DNA of 64,000 nt from assembly GCF_019336435.1 (NCBI RefSeq), contig NZ_JAHWXQ010000001.1:1458054-1522053 (forward strand), written 5' to 3'. The translations under genes and the position numbers were made by a program. Shown here one piece after another: positions 34,823 through 42,384 of this stretch. Origin of the DNA: Pontibacter populi. Its GTDB lineage: Bacteria; Bacteroidota; Bacteroidia; Cytophagales; Hymenobacteraceae. Each line of letters starts with the position of its first letter. Position 1 is the first letter of the stretch. Below the pieces are notes generated by a model. The model worked only from the letters and a program-made list of their open reading frames with translations. It did not search any database and was not told where the DNA came from.

Positions 34823-35632
34823 TCACAATTTAGTCTTTTTACCTAAATCATCTACTTTATATTCAATTCCATTTTCTATGAGCAAGCCCTTGGTCTTGCC
34901 ACTGTATTTCTCATGACCATGCTTTACATCTATTTTGATGAGATGACCCTTATAGTCTGTGGTAATATCACTTACAACATTATGGCCCACCACCATCTTA
35001 GCCGCATCATAGAATTGTAAGATCTGCTCAGCCTCCTCCTGTGTAGTTGTGTGAAAAGAAGCATTTAAAGGATCATTGAAGGCAAAAACTCCTGCAATCA
35101 GTACATTCATGGCGTAGCTTCTATCCCAGTAAGGACTGTCGTATGAATTTAATACCAGCTGTTCTTTCTGGTTCAATGCCAGCCCTTTCGTCCGAAGGCC
35201 ATAATACTTTCTGGCTATGCTGTTTATTTCCGGAATGGTCAGGTTCTCTTCTATAAGTTTCGATTTAATGCCAGCATGCACAAAAACATAATCGCCAATC
35301 TTTTCAACCACATTTTTACTTCTCAGCCACTTCCCTAATTCAGACTCTGCTGAGAACAAGTACCTCCCTGCCTCATCCCAATTTTTCTTGCCACTTATCT
35401 GCTTGGCAACCGCAACGTATTTAGTATCGGTATCCGAGTTATCGCCATAAAGATTCATTATTTCATGGTTACCGATAATGTAATGCACTTTCCCGCCTGC
35501 TTTTTCAGCCTTTTCTTCCAGCATATAAATCAGCCAAAGCACCTGCGTTACATCGCCTCCTCGATCAACAAAATCACCATTAAGCACCAGGTGCCCCTTT
35601 CCAAATGCCCAGTTATACTTTTCATCCATCAC
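34823..35632 (-). CDS. Calcineurin-like metallophosphoesterase domain (3' part of a frameshifted gene)
   Basis: Encodes the catalytic metallophosphoesterase fold: GDFVDRGGDVTQVLW, GNHEIMNL and VGHNV supply metal and phosphate ligands. Any conventional start (GTG at 35632) leaves out the first motif. However, the same frame is open up to a stop at 35795-35797 and reads IEPYSYELSAKLIAISDIEG, the missing first metal motif (SDIEGN), without any ATG, GTG or TTG. The preceding gene ends within that stretch in another frame. Together they read as one membrane-anchored phosphoesterase of about 430 residues, as seen in other Bacteroidota. Either a one-base indel broke the gene or a frameshift is used. 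As it stands the catalytic part is probably not made properly. Confidence 0.7.
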   Translation of the reverse strand: MMDEKYNWAFGKGHLVLNGDFVDRGGDVTQVLWLIYMLEEKAEKAGGKVHYIIGNHEIMNLYGDNSDTDTKYVAVAKQISGKKNWDEAGRYLFSAESELGKWLRSKNVVEKIGDYVFVHAGIKSKLIEENLTIPEINSIARKYYGLRTKGLALNQKEQLVLNSYDSPYWDRSYAMNVLIAGVFAFNDPLNASFHTTTQEEAEQILQFYDAAKMVVGHNVVSDITTDYKGHLIKIDVKHGHEKYSGKTKGLLIENGIEYKVDDLGKKTKL

Positions 35633-35774
35633 ACCATTCTTTACAAGGAAACTATAGAAGGCATCAAAATTCCCTTCTATATCGGAGATGGCTATCAGTT
35701 TAGCTGATAACTCATAACTATATGGCTCTATGTGGTGTGTTTCCTTTATGTTAGCTTCAAATGAGTCGCTATCG

Positions 35775-36104
35775 TCATTTGCTACCTGTACCCGTTATAG
35801 GATGCTGCTTATCAAAAGGTGCTTTTAGAAGCTTGTTTTGTGCATCTACAGAATATTTATAGTTGCCATAAATGTAGGGTCCGTCTATACCTTTTAATTT
35901 CAAATCAACAGGCTTGTTCAGAGCAAATTCAATTTTTTCATTTTTAAAATAAGCATCAATCCCTGACCAGTAAATGGGGTACTCGTATTTTGCTTCATCA
36001 ATATAAGCGTGCCCAAATATTAAAGTGGTTATTACCAAATAACCTGCCCACACCAGTATGCCCCACTTAAAAAGTGTTTTGATGATCTTTTTCGATTTTT
36101 TCAT
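35775..36104 (-). CDS. Membrane-anchored N-terminal part of the frameshifted phosphoesterase
   Basis: A 109-codon frame with one membrane helix (LFKWGILVWAGYLVITTLIFG) and an extracytoplasmic domain ending GIDGPYIYGNYKYSV...KQHPITGTGSK. The DGPYIY segment and a later IEPYSY (in the other frame) are the usual N-terminal features of membrane-tethered metallophosphoesterases. The TGA at 35775-35777 lies inside the open stretch of the phosphoesterase frame, so a shift between about 35778 and 35797 joins both. It is not likely to be an independent protein. Confidence 0.65.
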   Translation of the reverse strand: MKKSKKIIKTLFKWGILVWAGYLVITTLIFGHAYIDEAKYEYPIYWSGIDAYFKNEKIEFALNKPVDLKLKGIDGPYIYGNYKYSVDAQNKLLKAPFDKQHPITGTGSK

Positions 36105-36187
36105 GTTTTATGTGAGTAGTCGATCTGCCAGGCATTATCGACGGGTAGGTTTTATATCCATAATCCAGCCGGTTATACATAAACCTG

Positions 36188-37195
36188 TCACTTTGAAAAA
36201 GCTTCGTTCATGGCCGTTTTGATAAGGTTTTCATAGTCCTTCATTGCAGGAGCTCCTGGCTGTAATCCTATCAGGCAATGGATCTGCCCGGCAAAGCATT
36301 TGTCCCAGACCTTAACACCCGCCTTTCTTAGTTTGGCGGCATACAATATTCCATCATCTCTTAGCGGGTCAAATTCGGCATTAATAATTACTGCTGGCGG
36401 TAAGCCTTTCAGGTTTTTGGTCAAAATGGGAGACACTTCCGGATTATTATATTGCCCCGGCGCATAGGTCTCTAGAGCAAAATAACAGTCGTCTTTTGTT
36501 TGAAAATATCCTTTGGCATTTTGCTGATACGAAACGGAAGTTTCCATATTCTTCGGACGAAGGTCAATCGGAAGTCCGTTCATGATGTGCACCTTGATTT
36601 TATGACTAATGCCTTCTTTTTTAGCTTTTTGGGCAATTACTGCTACCAGGTTTGCACCGGCGCTATTGCCAAGTAAGGCAATGCGACTGGTGTCACCACC
36701 CCATTTACTTCCGTGTTGGGCAATCCATTTAAAGGCATTGTAGCTGTCATTCACCGCAGCTGGAAATCTGTGTTCCGGTGCTACCCGGTAGTCAACGGCA
36801 AAAACAATGGCGCCAAAGGTCTTTGCTTCTTGCCATAGAGAGTACTCCCACCCCGGCAACAACGGCATAATGAAACCACCTCCGTGGTAATTGATAATAA
36901 TGGGAAGGTTTTTCTTTTGCAGGGGATTAAAGACGAGTACCGGAATGCTGTCGGCTGTGATCTTAATTCGCTGCACATCTTCTTTGGGATAGGGCCTTAG
37001 TGGCAGGTCTACATATTTGATTTGCTCAATGGGAGTGCTACGAAGCTCTTCAAGTGTCCGGTCTTTGTAGCCAATCATTTTCAAGAAGGCTGCTATATTG
37101 GGGTCTAACTGACGACTTCCGCAAGACTGGGCAAAAAGCCCTTGCTGGGAAAAGAGAAAGAGGCCTAGAAAAGCAAAGAGTACTATTTTTTTCAT
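36188..37195 (-). CDS. Alpha/beta hydrolase (HSL-type acetyl esterase), exported
   Basis: A 335-residue esterase of the hormone-sensitive-lipase group. A signal peptide (FLGLFLFSQQGLFAQ) suggests secretion. The oxyanion motif HGGGF is at residues 104-108, the nucleophile is in LLGNSAGANLV, the acid in EFDPLRDDG and the His in AGQIHCLIG. Substrates are probably short acyl esters. It belongs to the unidirectional gene block. Confidence 0.88.
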   Translation of the reverse strand: MKKIVLFAFLGLFLFSQQGLFAQSCGSRQLDPNIAAFLKMIGYKDRTLEELRSTPIEQIKYVDLPLRPYPKEDVQRIKITADSIPVLVFNPLQKKNLPIIINYHGGGFIMPLLPGWEYSLWQEAKTFGAIVFAVDYRVAPEHRFPAAVNDSYNAFKWIAQHGSKWGGDTSRIALLGNSAGANLVAVIAQKAKKEGISHKIKVHIMNGLPIDLRPKNMETSVSYQQNAKGYFQTKDDCYFALETYAPGQYNNPEVSPILTKNLKGLPPAVIINAEFDPLRDDGILYAAKLRKAGVKVWDKCFAGQIHCLIGLQPGAPAMKDYENLIKTAMNEAFSK

Positions 37196-37953
37196 GTATC
37201 TATTGGTTGAATAATTGGGATTGCCCAGTGATTTATTTCTTTAAAAATGCAACTATGCAGTACTGTGCAATGAGAAATAAGCCGCAAAGTATAAAAGGTA
37301 AACTCATTGTAGGAAAGTGGTATACTATTCCTTTACCACCTACACCCTTTGATTTATAAATTCAGCCTTTGGCAATCTCTCCTTTTTGCTAATTCTGTTT
37401 TCATCACGGTGCAAAGGTTACATGCTGAATAATGAGGGTATGAGGTAATTCCATGGAGTGAATCTAGTACATAGTACCTTGTATTGCAATGTACCGCTGA
37501 CTTTATTATATGAACCATACATTATTATCCGTGAACTTCGGCGGATTTTCGACGAACAGACTAGATTAGAAAGAGTGAGAAGGAGAAGGGAAATAAACGG
37601 CAGCAGCCATTTTCCAAAGCTACTTTATTGGGCAGTAGATAGGTTGTGTTGATACAATGCGGATGTAAGGCGGCGCAAGGGGCCTGGCAGGAGAGGGTTA
37701 ATCTTATTAAGCTACTAAAGCAAGAATGAATAGTGTAACTATATGGAACTTCCTTTTAAATAGGAACTCCTAAGGTGAGCTGATGCCCAATGCATGATTT
37801 CCTCTCGTTGCGTCCTTTTCATTTAGATTATAGGTACTTCTATACTTTGTAATGTTACCTAACACGTCTTAGCTAAGCGATGGGGAGGACTACTGTTTAG
37901 TTGCTGTTAGCTACTGGGGTTCTTTTTTCAGGTATAAGTTCCACGCTTCTGTT
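37196..37953. other. 758-bp gap within the insertion
   Basis: A/T-rich and repeat-poor, with no CTATAG words. Two weak plus-strand frames (37054-37359, 37458-37652) do not look like proteins. A short imperfect hairpin (GTAGGAAAGTGG...CCACCTAC) near 37310-37350 was the only structure noticed. Confidence 0.4.
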
Positions 37954-38511
37954 CTAGCCAATCTTCTTCTCTTCCCACTCCCGTCTCAACATGGCATACT
38001 GGAACTCGCTTCCCCATTTTCCTTTGAAGAAGATGTTTTCTATGAAATGCCCTTCCTGTCTAAATCCTATGCTTTTCAAGAGATTGATCGAAGCAATATT
38101 TTCAGCGTCCACAATTTCAACTACCCGGTGTATTTCTTTATTGTCAAAAAGAAAACGCAATACACCAAGCATCACTTCTTTAGCATAGCCCTTTTTCTGC
38201 TCAAGGTGTGAAATAGTAATACCAATTTCTGCAATTCTTGTATCATAGGAATCGAGTTTGATGGCACAATCGCCAATAAGTTGGCTTGTTTCCCTATTTT
38301 CAATGCCATATTGTACCCATTCTCCGGCTTTCCCAAAATGCTTTGTAGAATTGTCCTGAATAAACTCCTGAGCTTGCTCAATTGTCATCACATCGAAACC
38401 CTGGTATTTTGTAATTTCTGGGTTTGAGCGATATAGATGAAAGTCAGAAAGGTCTGCTAAATCGATGTGCCGAATTTTAAGCCGTTCTGTTTGAATATTT
38501 AATTGTTCCAT
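37954..38511 (-). CDS. GNAT-family N-acetyltransferase (RimJ/RimL type)
   Basis: A 185-residue protein with the GNAT fold: an N-terminal LNIQTERLKIRHIDLADLSD typical of RimJ/RimL-like enzymes, the acetyl-CoA loop in LEQKKGYAKEVMLGVLRFLF, and VDAENIASINLLKSIGFRQEG near the end. The substrate could be an amine or protein N terminus. It is followed (towards lower coordinates) by the empty 758-bp gap. Confidence 0.88.
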   Translation of the reverse strand: MEQLNIQTERLKIRHIDLADLSDFHLYRSNPEITKYQGFDVMTIEQAQEFIQDNSTKHFGKAGEWVQYGIENRETSQLIGDCAIKLDSYDTRIAEIGITISHLEQKKGYAKEVMLGVLRFLFDNKEIHRVVEIVDAENIASINLLKSIGFRQEGHFIENIFFKGKWGSEFQYAMLRREWEEKKIG

Positions 38512-38561
38512 TATCTGGATTTCTATCAGTGATTATTTGTCGGTTCGTTTTTGAAATGGCT

Positions 38562-38625
38562 GCTAACGGCTCGTATAAACGACCGCGAAGGCCATCGGCC
38601 GAGGTGAAGTTTATACCTTGTTAGC
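38562..38625. repeat. attC-like 64-bp imperfect palindrome
   Basis: Three nested pairs of arms: GCTAAC (38562) with GTTAGC (38620), GTATAAAC (38573) with GTTTATAC (38609), and GGCC with GGCC around ATC. The outer end, GTTAGCC, resembles the GTTRRRY core of integron attC sites, and the start TGCTAAC resembles the RYYYAAC end, each with one mismatch. Total length fits attC. It lies between the acetyltransferase and the next minus-strand gene. No integrase is visible in the window. Confidence 0.55.
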
Positions 38626-38636
38626 CAATGCTGTTT

Positions 38637-39077
38637 TTAAATTTCTAGTAAGATTGTCTCTGCTTCCATTTCTGGTGTCAACACAACTTTTTTACCAAGT
38701 ATATCAGCAACAGATTGTAGGTAGCTGAGTATCGCTTGGTGGTTTTCTTCTGTTTTAACTTCCCTTGGTTCGATGTCGTTTTCAATCTCGCTTTCTATGA
38801 AGAAATAACACATGATGTTGACTTCCCCTAATTTTATTGTGGCTTTTATTGGTTCATCAAATGACCCTGAATCTTCCCAAAAGCTGAATACCACTTCTAA
38901 ATCGATTCTTGATTCAGTTTTTAGTGTCCTTCCGTTGTAGAACTCTACCTTATAATTATCATTGACAAGAGAACTCCATTTCCTCCAGTCTTCTCTGTTT
39001 GTATTAAGAACTAGAATATCCCTTAGAGACCCGTCTTCATAATATAGTTCTTGCTTTATGGAATTCCAGTCTTTCAT
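38637..39077 (-). CDS. Unknown 146-residue protein
   Basis: A soluble acidic protein (MKDWNSIKQELYYEDGSLRD at the start, AETILLEI at the end). The N-terminal two-thirds is beta-rich and aromatic; no signal peptide. I do not recognise it; proteins of this size and style include immunity-type cassette genes, but this is speculation. It is the rightmost gene of the minus-strand block and lies 80 bp from the right 22-bp repeat. Confidence 0.6.
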   Translation of the reverse strand: MKDWNSIKQELYYEDGSLRDILVLNTNREDWRKWSSLVNDNYKVEFYNGRTLKTESRIDLEVVFSFWEDSGSFDEPIKATIKLGEVNIMCYFFIESEIENDIEPREVKTEENHQAILSYLQSVADILGKKVVLTPEMEAETILLEI

Positions 39078-39157
39078 ACTTTCAGTTTTGGCTAACTACT
39101 GGATACATGTAATTATTACGTTTAGCCAGCTAACGGTAGCTGTATAGGCGTAACTAA

Positions 39158-39179
39158 GCTAACGAATATACTATATATT
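39158..39179. repeat. Right copy of the 22-bp direct repeat
   Basis: Identical to 33163-33184. Immediately to its left are two more GCTAAC words (39091, 39129). nuoD starts 116 bp further right. The copy marks the probable right edge of the block inserted between nuoC and nuoD. Confidence 0.8.
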
Positions 39180-39294
39180 CCTTGAACAATATAATCTCCT
39201 TCAAAAATCACCCCCTAAAACAAACCCCTGCAGAATTCCCCCATTTTTCCGAACTTTGCTATTCATTAGTCATCATACATTAATCATTAGCGCC

Positions 39295-40500
39295 TTGTCC
39301 ACCATCTACAAAGAATACCTGCTGCAGTCGGAGCCGAACAAGTTCAGCCTGGATGGCCTGAAGGCGGGCGAGATGATCGTGAACATGGGGCCGCAGCACC
39401 CAAGCACGCACGGCGTACTGCGCCTGGAAGTGATAACAGATGGTGAAGTGATACAGGAGGTGGCGCCGCACATTGGGTACCTGCACCGCTGTTTCGAAAA
39501 GCACGCCGAACACATGGCCTATAACCAGACCATCCCCTACGTAGACCGCATGGACTACCTGGCCGCCATGAACTCGGAGCATGTGTGGTGCATGGGCGTA
39601 GAGAAACTGATGGGCATTACGGACCAGATTCCGAAGCGGGTAGAATACATACGTGTGCTGGTGGCTGAGCTTAACCGCCTGGCCTCGCATTTTGTGGCTA
39701 TTGGTACTTATGCTATTGATATCGGGGCTTTTACGCCGTTTCTGTGGCTGCTCCGCGACCGAGAGCACATTCAGCGTTTGCTGGAGTGGGTTTCGGGCGC
39801 ACGTATGCTATACAATTATATCTGGGTGGGCGGTTTGTATTATGACCTGCCAATAGGGTTTGAAGAGCGCTGCCGCGAGTTTATAAACTACCTGCTGCCT
39901 AAGCTGGACGAACTCGATACCATCCTTTTAGAGAATAAAATTTTTATAGACCGCACTGCCAATGTAGGTGTGTTGCCGCTGGATGTTGCCATAAACTATG
40001 GCTGCTCCGGCCCGATGCTGCGTGGCTCCGGCCTGAAGTACGATCTGCGTCGCATAGATGGCTATAGTGTGTACCCTGAACTTGATTTTGAAGTACCAAT
40101 CGGCACAGGTATGGTTGGCACTACCGGTGATTGCTGGGATCGCAACTATGTGCGGGCACTCGAATGCCGCGAATCTGCTAAAATTATAGTTCAGTGCCTG
40201 GATAGGCTGACCGGCGACTATAAGCGTGCTCCTGATTTCGATCCGCAAGCAGCCTGTCCTAAAAAACTACGTATGGTTGGCTCGCAGGAAGTATATTTCC
40301 GGGGCGAGACACCGCGCGGTGAGCTGGGCTACTTCTTCCGGACAACTGATAAAAGTGATGTGCCTTTCCGTTGCCATGGCCGTGCGCCAAGCTTTGTAAA
40401 CCTGTCTGTATTGCCCGAAATAAGCCGCGGTTGCATGGTTGCCGACCTGATTGCTATAGTTGGCTCCGTAGATATCGTGCTGGGCGAAGTGGATAGATAA
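39295..40500 (+). CDS. nuoD: NADH-quinone oxidoreductase subunit D
   Basis: 49-kDa peripheral-arm subunit forming much of the quinone pocket. Family motifs: [15 protein letters not shown] near the start, [14 protein letters not shown], and the ending [21 protein letters not shown]. The frame is open from 39256, but the TTG at 39295 gives [10 protein letters not shown] and a normal 401 residues. Its spacer has the same ATTCATTA-like tract found before nuoB and nuoC, which suggests it once followed nuoC. No nuoE follows: downstream is a repeat-rich gap and a convergent peptidase gene, so the rest of complex I is elsewhere. Confidence 0.95.
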   Translation: MSTIYKEYLLQSEPNKFSLDGLKAGEMIVNMGPQHPSTHGVLRLEVITDGEVIQEVAPHIGYLHRCFEKHAEHMAYNQTIPYVDRMDYLAAMNSEHVWCMGVEKLMGITDQIPKRVEYIRVLVAELNRLASHFVAIGTYAIDIGAFTPFLWLLRDREHIQRLLEWVSGARMLYNYIWVGGLYYDLPIGFEERCREFINYLLPKLDELDTILLENKIFIDRTANVGVLPLDVAINYGCSGPMLRGSGLKYDLRRIDGYSVYPELDFEVPIGTGMVGTTGDCWDRNYVRALECRESAKIIVQCLDRLTGDYKRAPDFDPQAACPKKLRMVGSQEVYFRGETPRGELGYFFRTTDKSDVPFRCHGRAPSFVNLSVLPEISRGCMVADLIAIVGSVDIVLGEVDR

Positions 40501-40875
40501 GGTTCGGTTATAACCTACCTAACAAACTCTACCTTACCGAGGCAAAGAGTAGGATGGTCCTATTCTGCTCAAGGCCGACTGAAATCTCCTGTCATTCTGT
40601 AAATGAAACTCAGTGAAGGTGAATGTCACAACTAGAAACTAACAGGATCTTTTCACAGAAAATCAAACTAGAGAAAGAGATGCTTCTGCCGTAACTATAG
40701 AACTATAAATGAAACTATAACAGCGGAAAGCTTCTTGTTTTACGGGAAGATTGAAAGGGAAAGCAACTATAGAATAATATCCTGAACCATAATAGAAGTT
40801 CCTCCCCAGGAGTGGCAGGATAGATTTCAGACACTGCTTCCCTCACGCTATAAAACGACAGGAAGGTAAACTATA
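40501..40875. other. Gap after nuoD with repeats
   Basis: No gene recognised. Two CTATAG words (40698, 40767) and several AACTATAA half-sites. A CTCCTGTCATTCTG stretch near 40580 is a weak relative of the GTCATTTCGAG repeat. Confidence 0.45.
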
Positions 40876-40929
40876 ACATAAAGTAAAAAGCGTGCTGGAA
40901 GCAAAACCAGCACGCTTTTTACTTTATGT
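40876..40929. terminator. Very long bidirectional terminator
   Basis: A perfect 23-bp stem (left arm 40876-40898, right arm 40907-40929) around an AAGCAAAA loop. GC-rich centre (GCGTGCTGG) with A/T-rich base and flanking T tract. It terminates the M16 peptidase gene (-), 10 bp after its stop, and possibly nuoD (+). Confidence 0.88.
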
Positions 40930-40938
40930 AACTATAAA

Positions 40939-42204
40939 CTATACTTCTTCCGTTACTTCCTGTTCTTTTTTCTCAGCCTTGTAAAGCAGTGTAGAGCAAT
41001 TGTTCGGATCGAGAATTTCGCGGGCACACCGCTGGATATCTTGCGGTGTTACGGCCTGTATCTTTTCTCCTTCCGTGTTCACAAAGTTTGCATCTCCTAA
41101 AAGCTTACCATAAGCCAGGTTCATGGCGCGGTTCAGCAATTCTATTTCAGAGAATACTAAGCTGGTTTCGGCCTGGTTCTTTACTTTGTTAAGTTCATGC
41201 TCATCTACCAAGGTATCCATCAGTTCCTGGTTTATCTTTTCGATGGCCGCATTGGCTTCCTGCAGGTCTACGCCTTCGTTCAGCTTGCCTTGTATAATCA
41301 GTAAGCCCGGTTCTATACTTCCGGTAACCGACGCCGAAACAGAGTTGAACAGTTTCTGCTCTTTCACCAACTGCTCATATAACCTGCTCGACTTGCCCCG
41401 GCCCAGAATATCACTGATCAGATCGATCGCATAATAATCCGGATGGATGCGGTGCGGCATGTGGTATGTTTTATAGATGGCGCTTAATGGCACATCAGCT
41501 GTAGTTTCCAGCACGCGCGGTTCGGATTGCTTTGGCTCATTTGGTATGTGGCGGGTATACTTTTCGCCGGCAGGTATCGGGCCAAACCATTTTTCGGTCA
41601 GCTCCTTTGCAAGGTCAAATGTTATACTTCCGGCAATTACCAGTATCGCGTTGCTTGGAGAGTAGTGCTTTTTATGGAAGGCTTTTACAATGTCCATCGT
41701 AGCATCTTCTATGTGCTTGATCTCCTTGCCTATAGTTGCCCACTTGTAAGGGTGATTCTTATAAGCCAGCGGACGAAGTTTCAGCCACACATCGCCGTAA
41801 GGCTGGTTCAGGTAGGTCTGTTTAAATTCTTCTACCACCACTTTACGCTGCACTTCCAGGCCATTTTCGCTAAAAGCCAGGTCCATCATGCGGTCAGATT
41901 CCAGCCAGAAGCCGGTTTCAATATTCTGTGCCGGTAACGTCAGGTAATAATTGGTGATATCGGGGCTGGTAAAGGCGTTATTCTCGCCACCTACGCGCTG
42001 CAGGGGCTCATCATACACAGGTATATTTTTAGATCCGCTGAACATCAGGTGCTCAAACAAGTGTGCAAAACCCGTATGCTCTTCTACTTCATCGCGCGAG
42101 CCTACATCGTACAGCACATTTAAAACTGCCATCGGCGATGTATGGTCTTCGTGCACAATCACGCGCAACCCGTTATCAAGTGTAAATTCCTTAAACTGTA
42201 TCAT
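40939..42204 (-). CDS. M16-family zinc metallopeptidase (pitrilysin-like)
   Basis: A 421-residue single-module M16 peptidase. The inverted zinc motif HLFEHLMFSG (HxxEH) is near residue 47, and a downstream Glu in VQRKVVVEEFKQT is in the usual ligand position. No signal peptide is visible. The second homologous half (PLSAIYKTYHMPHRIHPDYY) is degenerate, as expected. Many Bacteroidota encode such peptidases, active or as structural partners. Confidence 0.9.
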   Translation of the reverse strand: MIQFKEFTLDNGLRVIVHEDHTSPMAVLNVLYDVGSRDEVEEHTGFAHLFEHLMFSGSKNIPVYDEPLQRVGGENNAFTSPDITNYYLTLPAQNIETGFWLESDRMMDLAFSENGLEVQRKVVVEEFKQTYLNQPYGDVWLKLRPLAYKNHPYKWATIGKEIKHIEDATMDIVKAFHKKHYSPSNAILVIAGSITFDLAKELTEKWFGPIPAGEKYTRHIPNEPKQSEPRVLETTADVPLSAIYKTYHMPHRIHPDYYAIDLISDILGRGKSSRLYEQLVKEQKLFNSVSASVTGSIEPGLLIIQGKLNEGVDLQEANAAIEKINQELMDTLVDEHELNKVKNQAETSLVFSEIELLNRAMNLAYGKLLGDANFVNTEGEKIQAVTPQDIQRCAREILDPNNCSTLLYKAEKKEQEVTEEV

Positions 42205-42384
42205 ATCTTAAGTGTTAAATTGCCTGATGGTTAAAATGTTATTCTCTGATACATCCTTTTCAACCATTTAACAATGCAACTGTATAGCCTTTATTAGAAA
42301 CAAAAGTATAAATTAGCGACATATTTTATAGCTACGCCTAATATACTAACTTGCCTACCTATAACGAAGTTTCCAATTTCTGAG

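Noticed and set aside
37458..37652. 64-codon plus-strand frame in the 758-bp gap
   Set aside because: Short, with a compositionally odd Arg-rich part, no start context and no family resemblance. The gap is left as non-coding.
39256..39294. Longer N terminus for nuoD
   Set aside because: The added 13 residues come from the ATTCATTA-type spacer; the TTG at 39295 gives a start consistent with the family.
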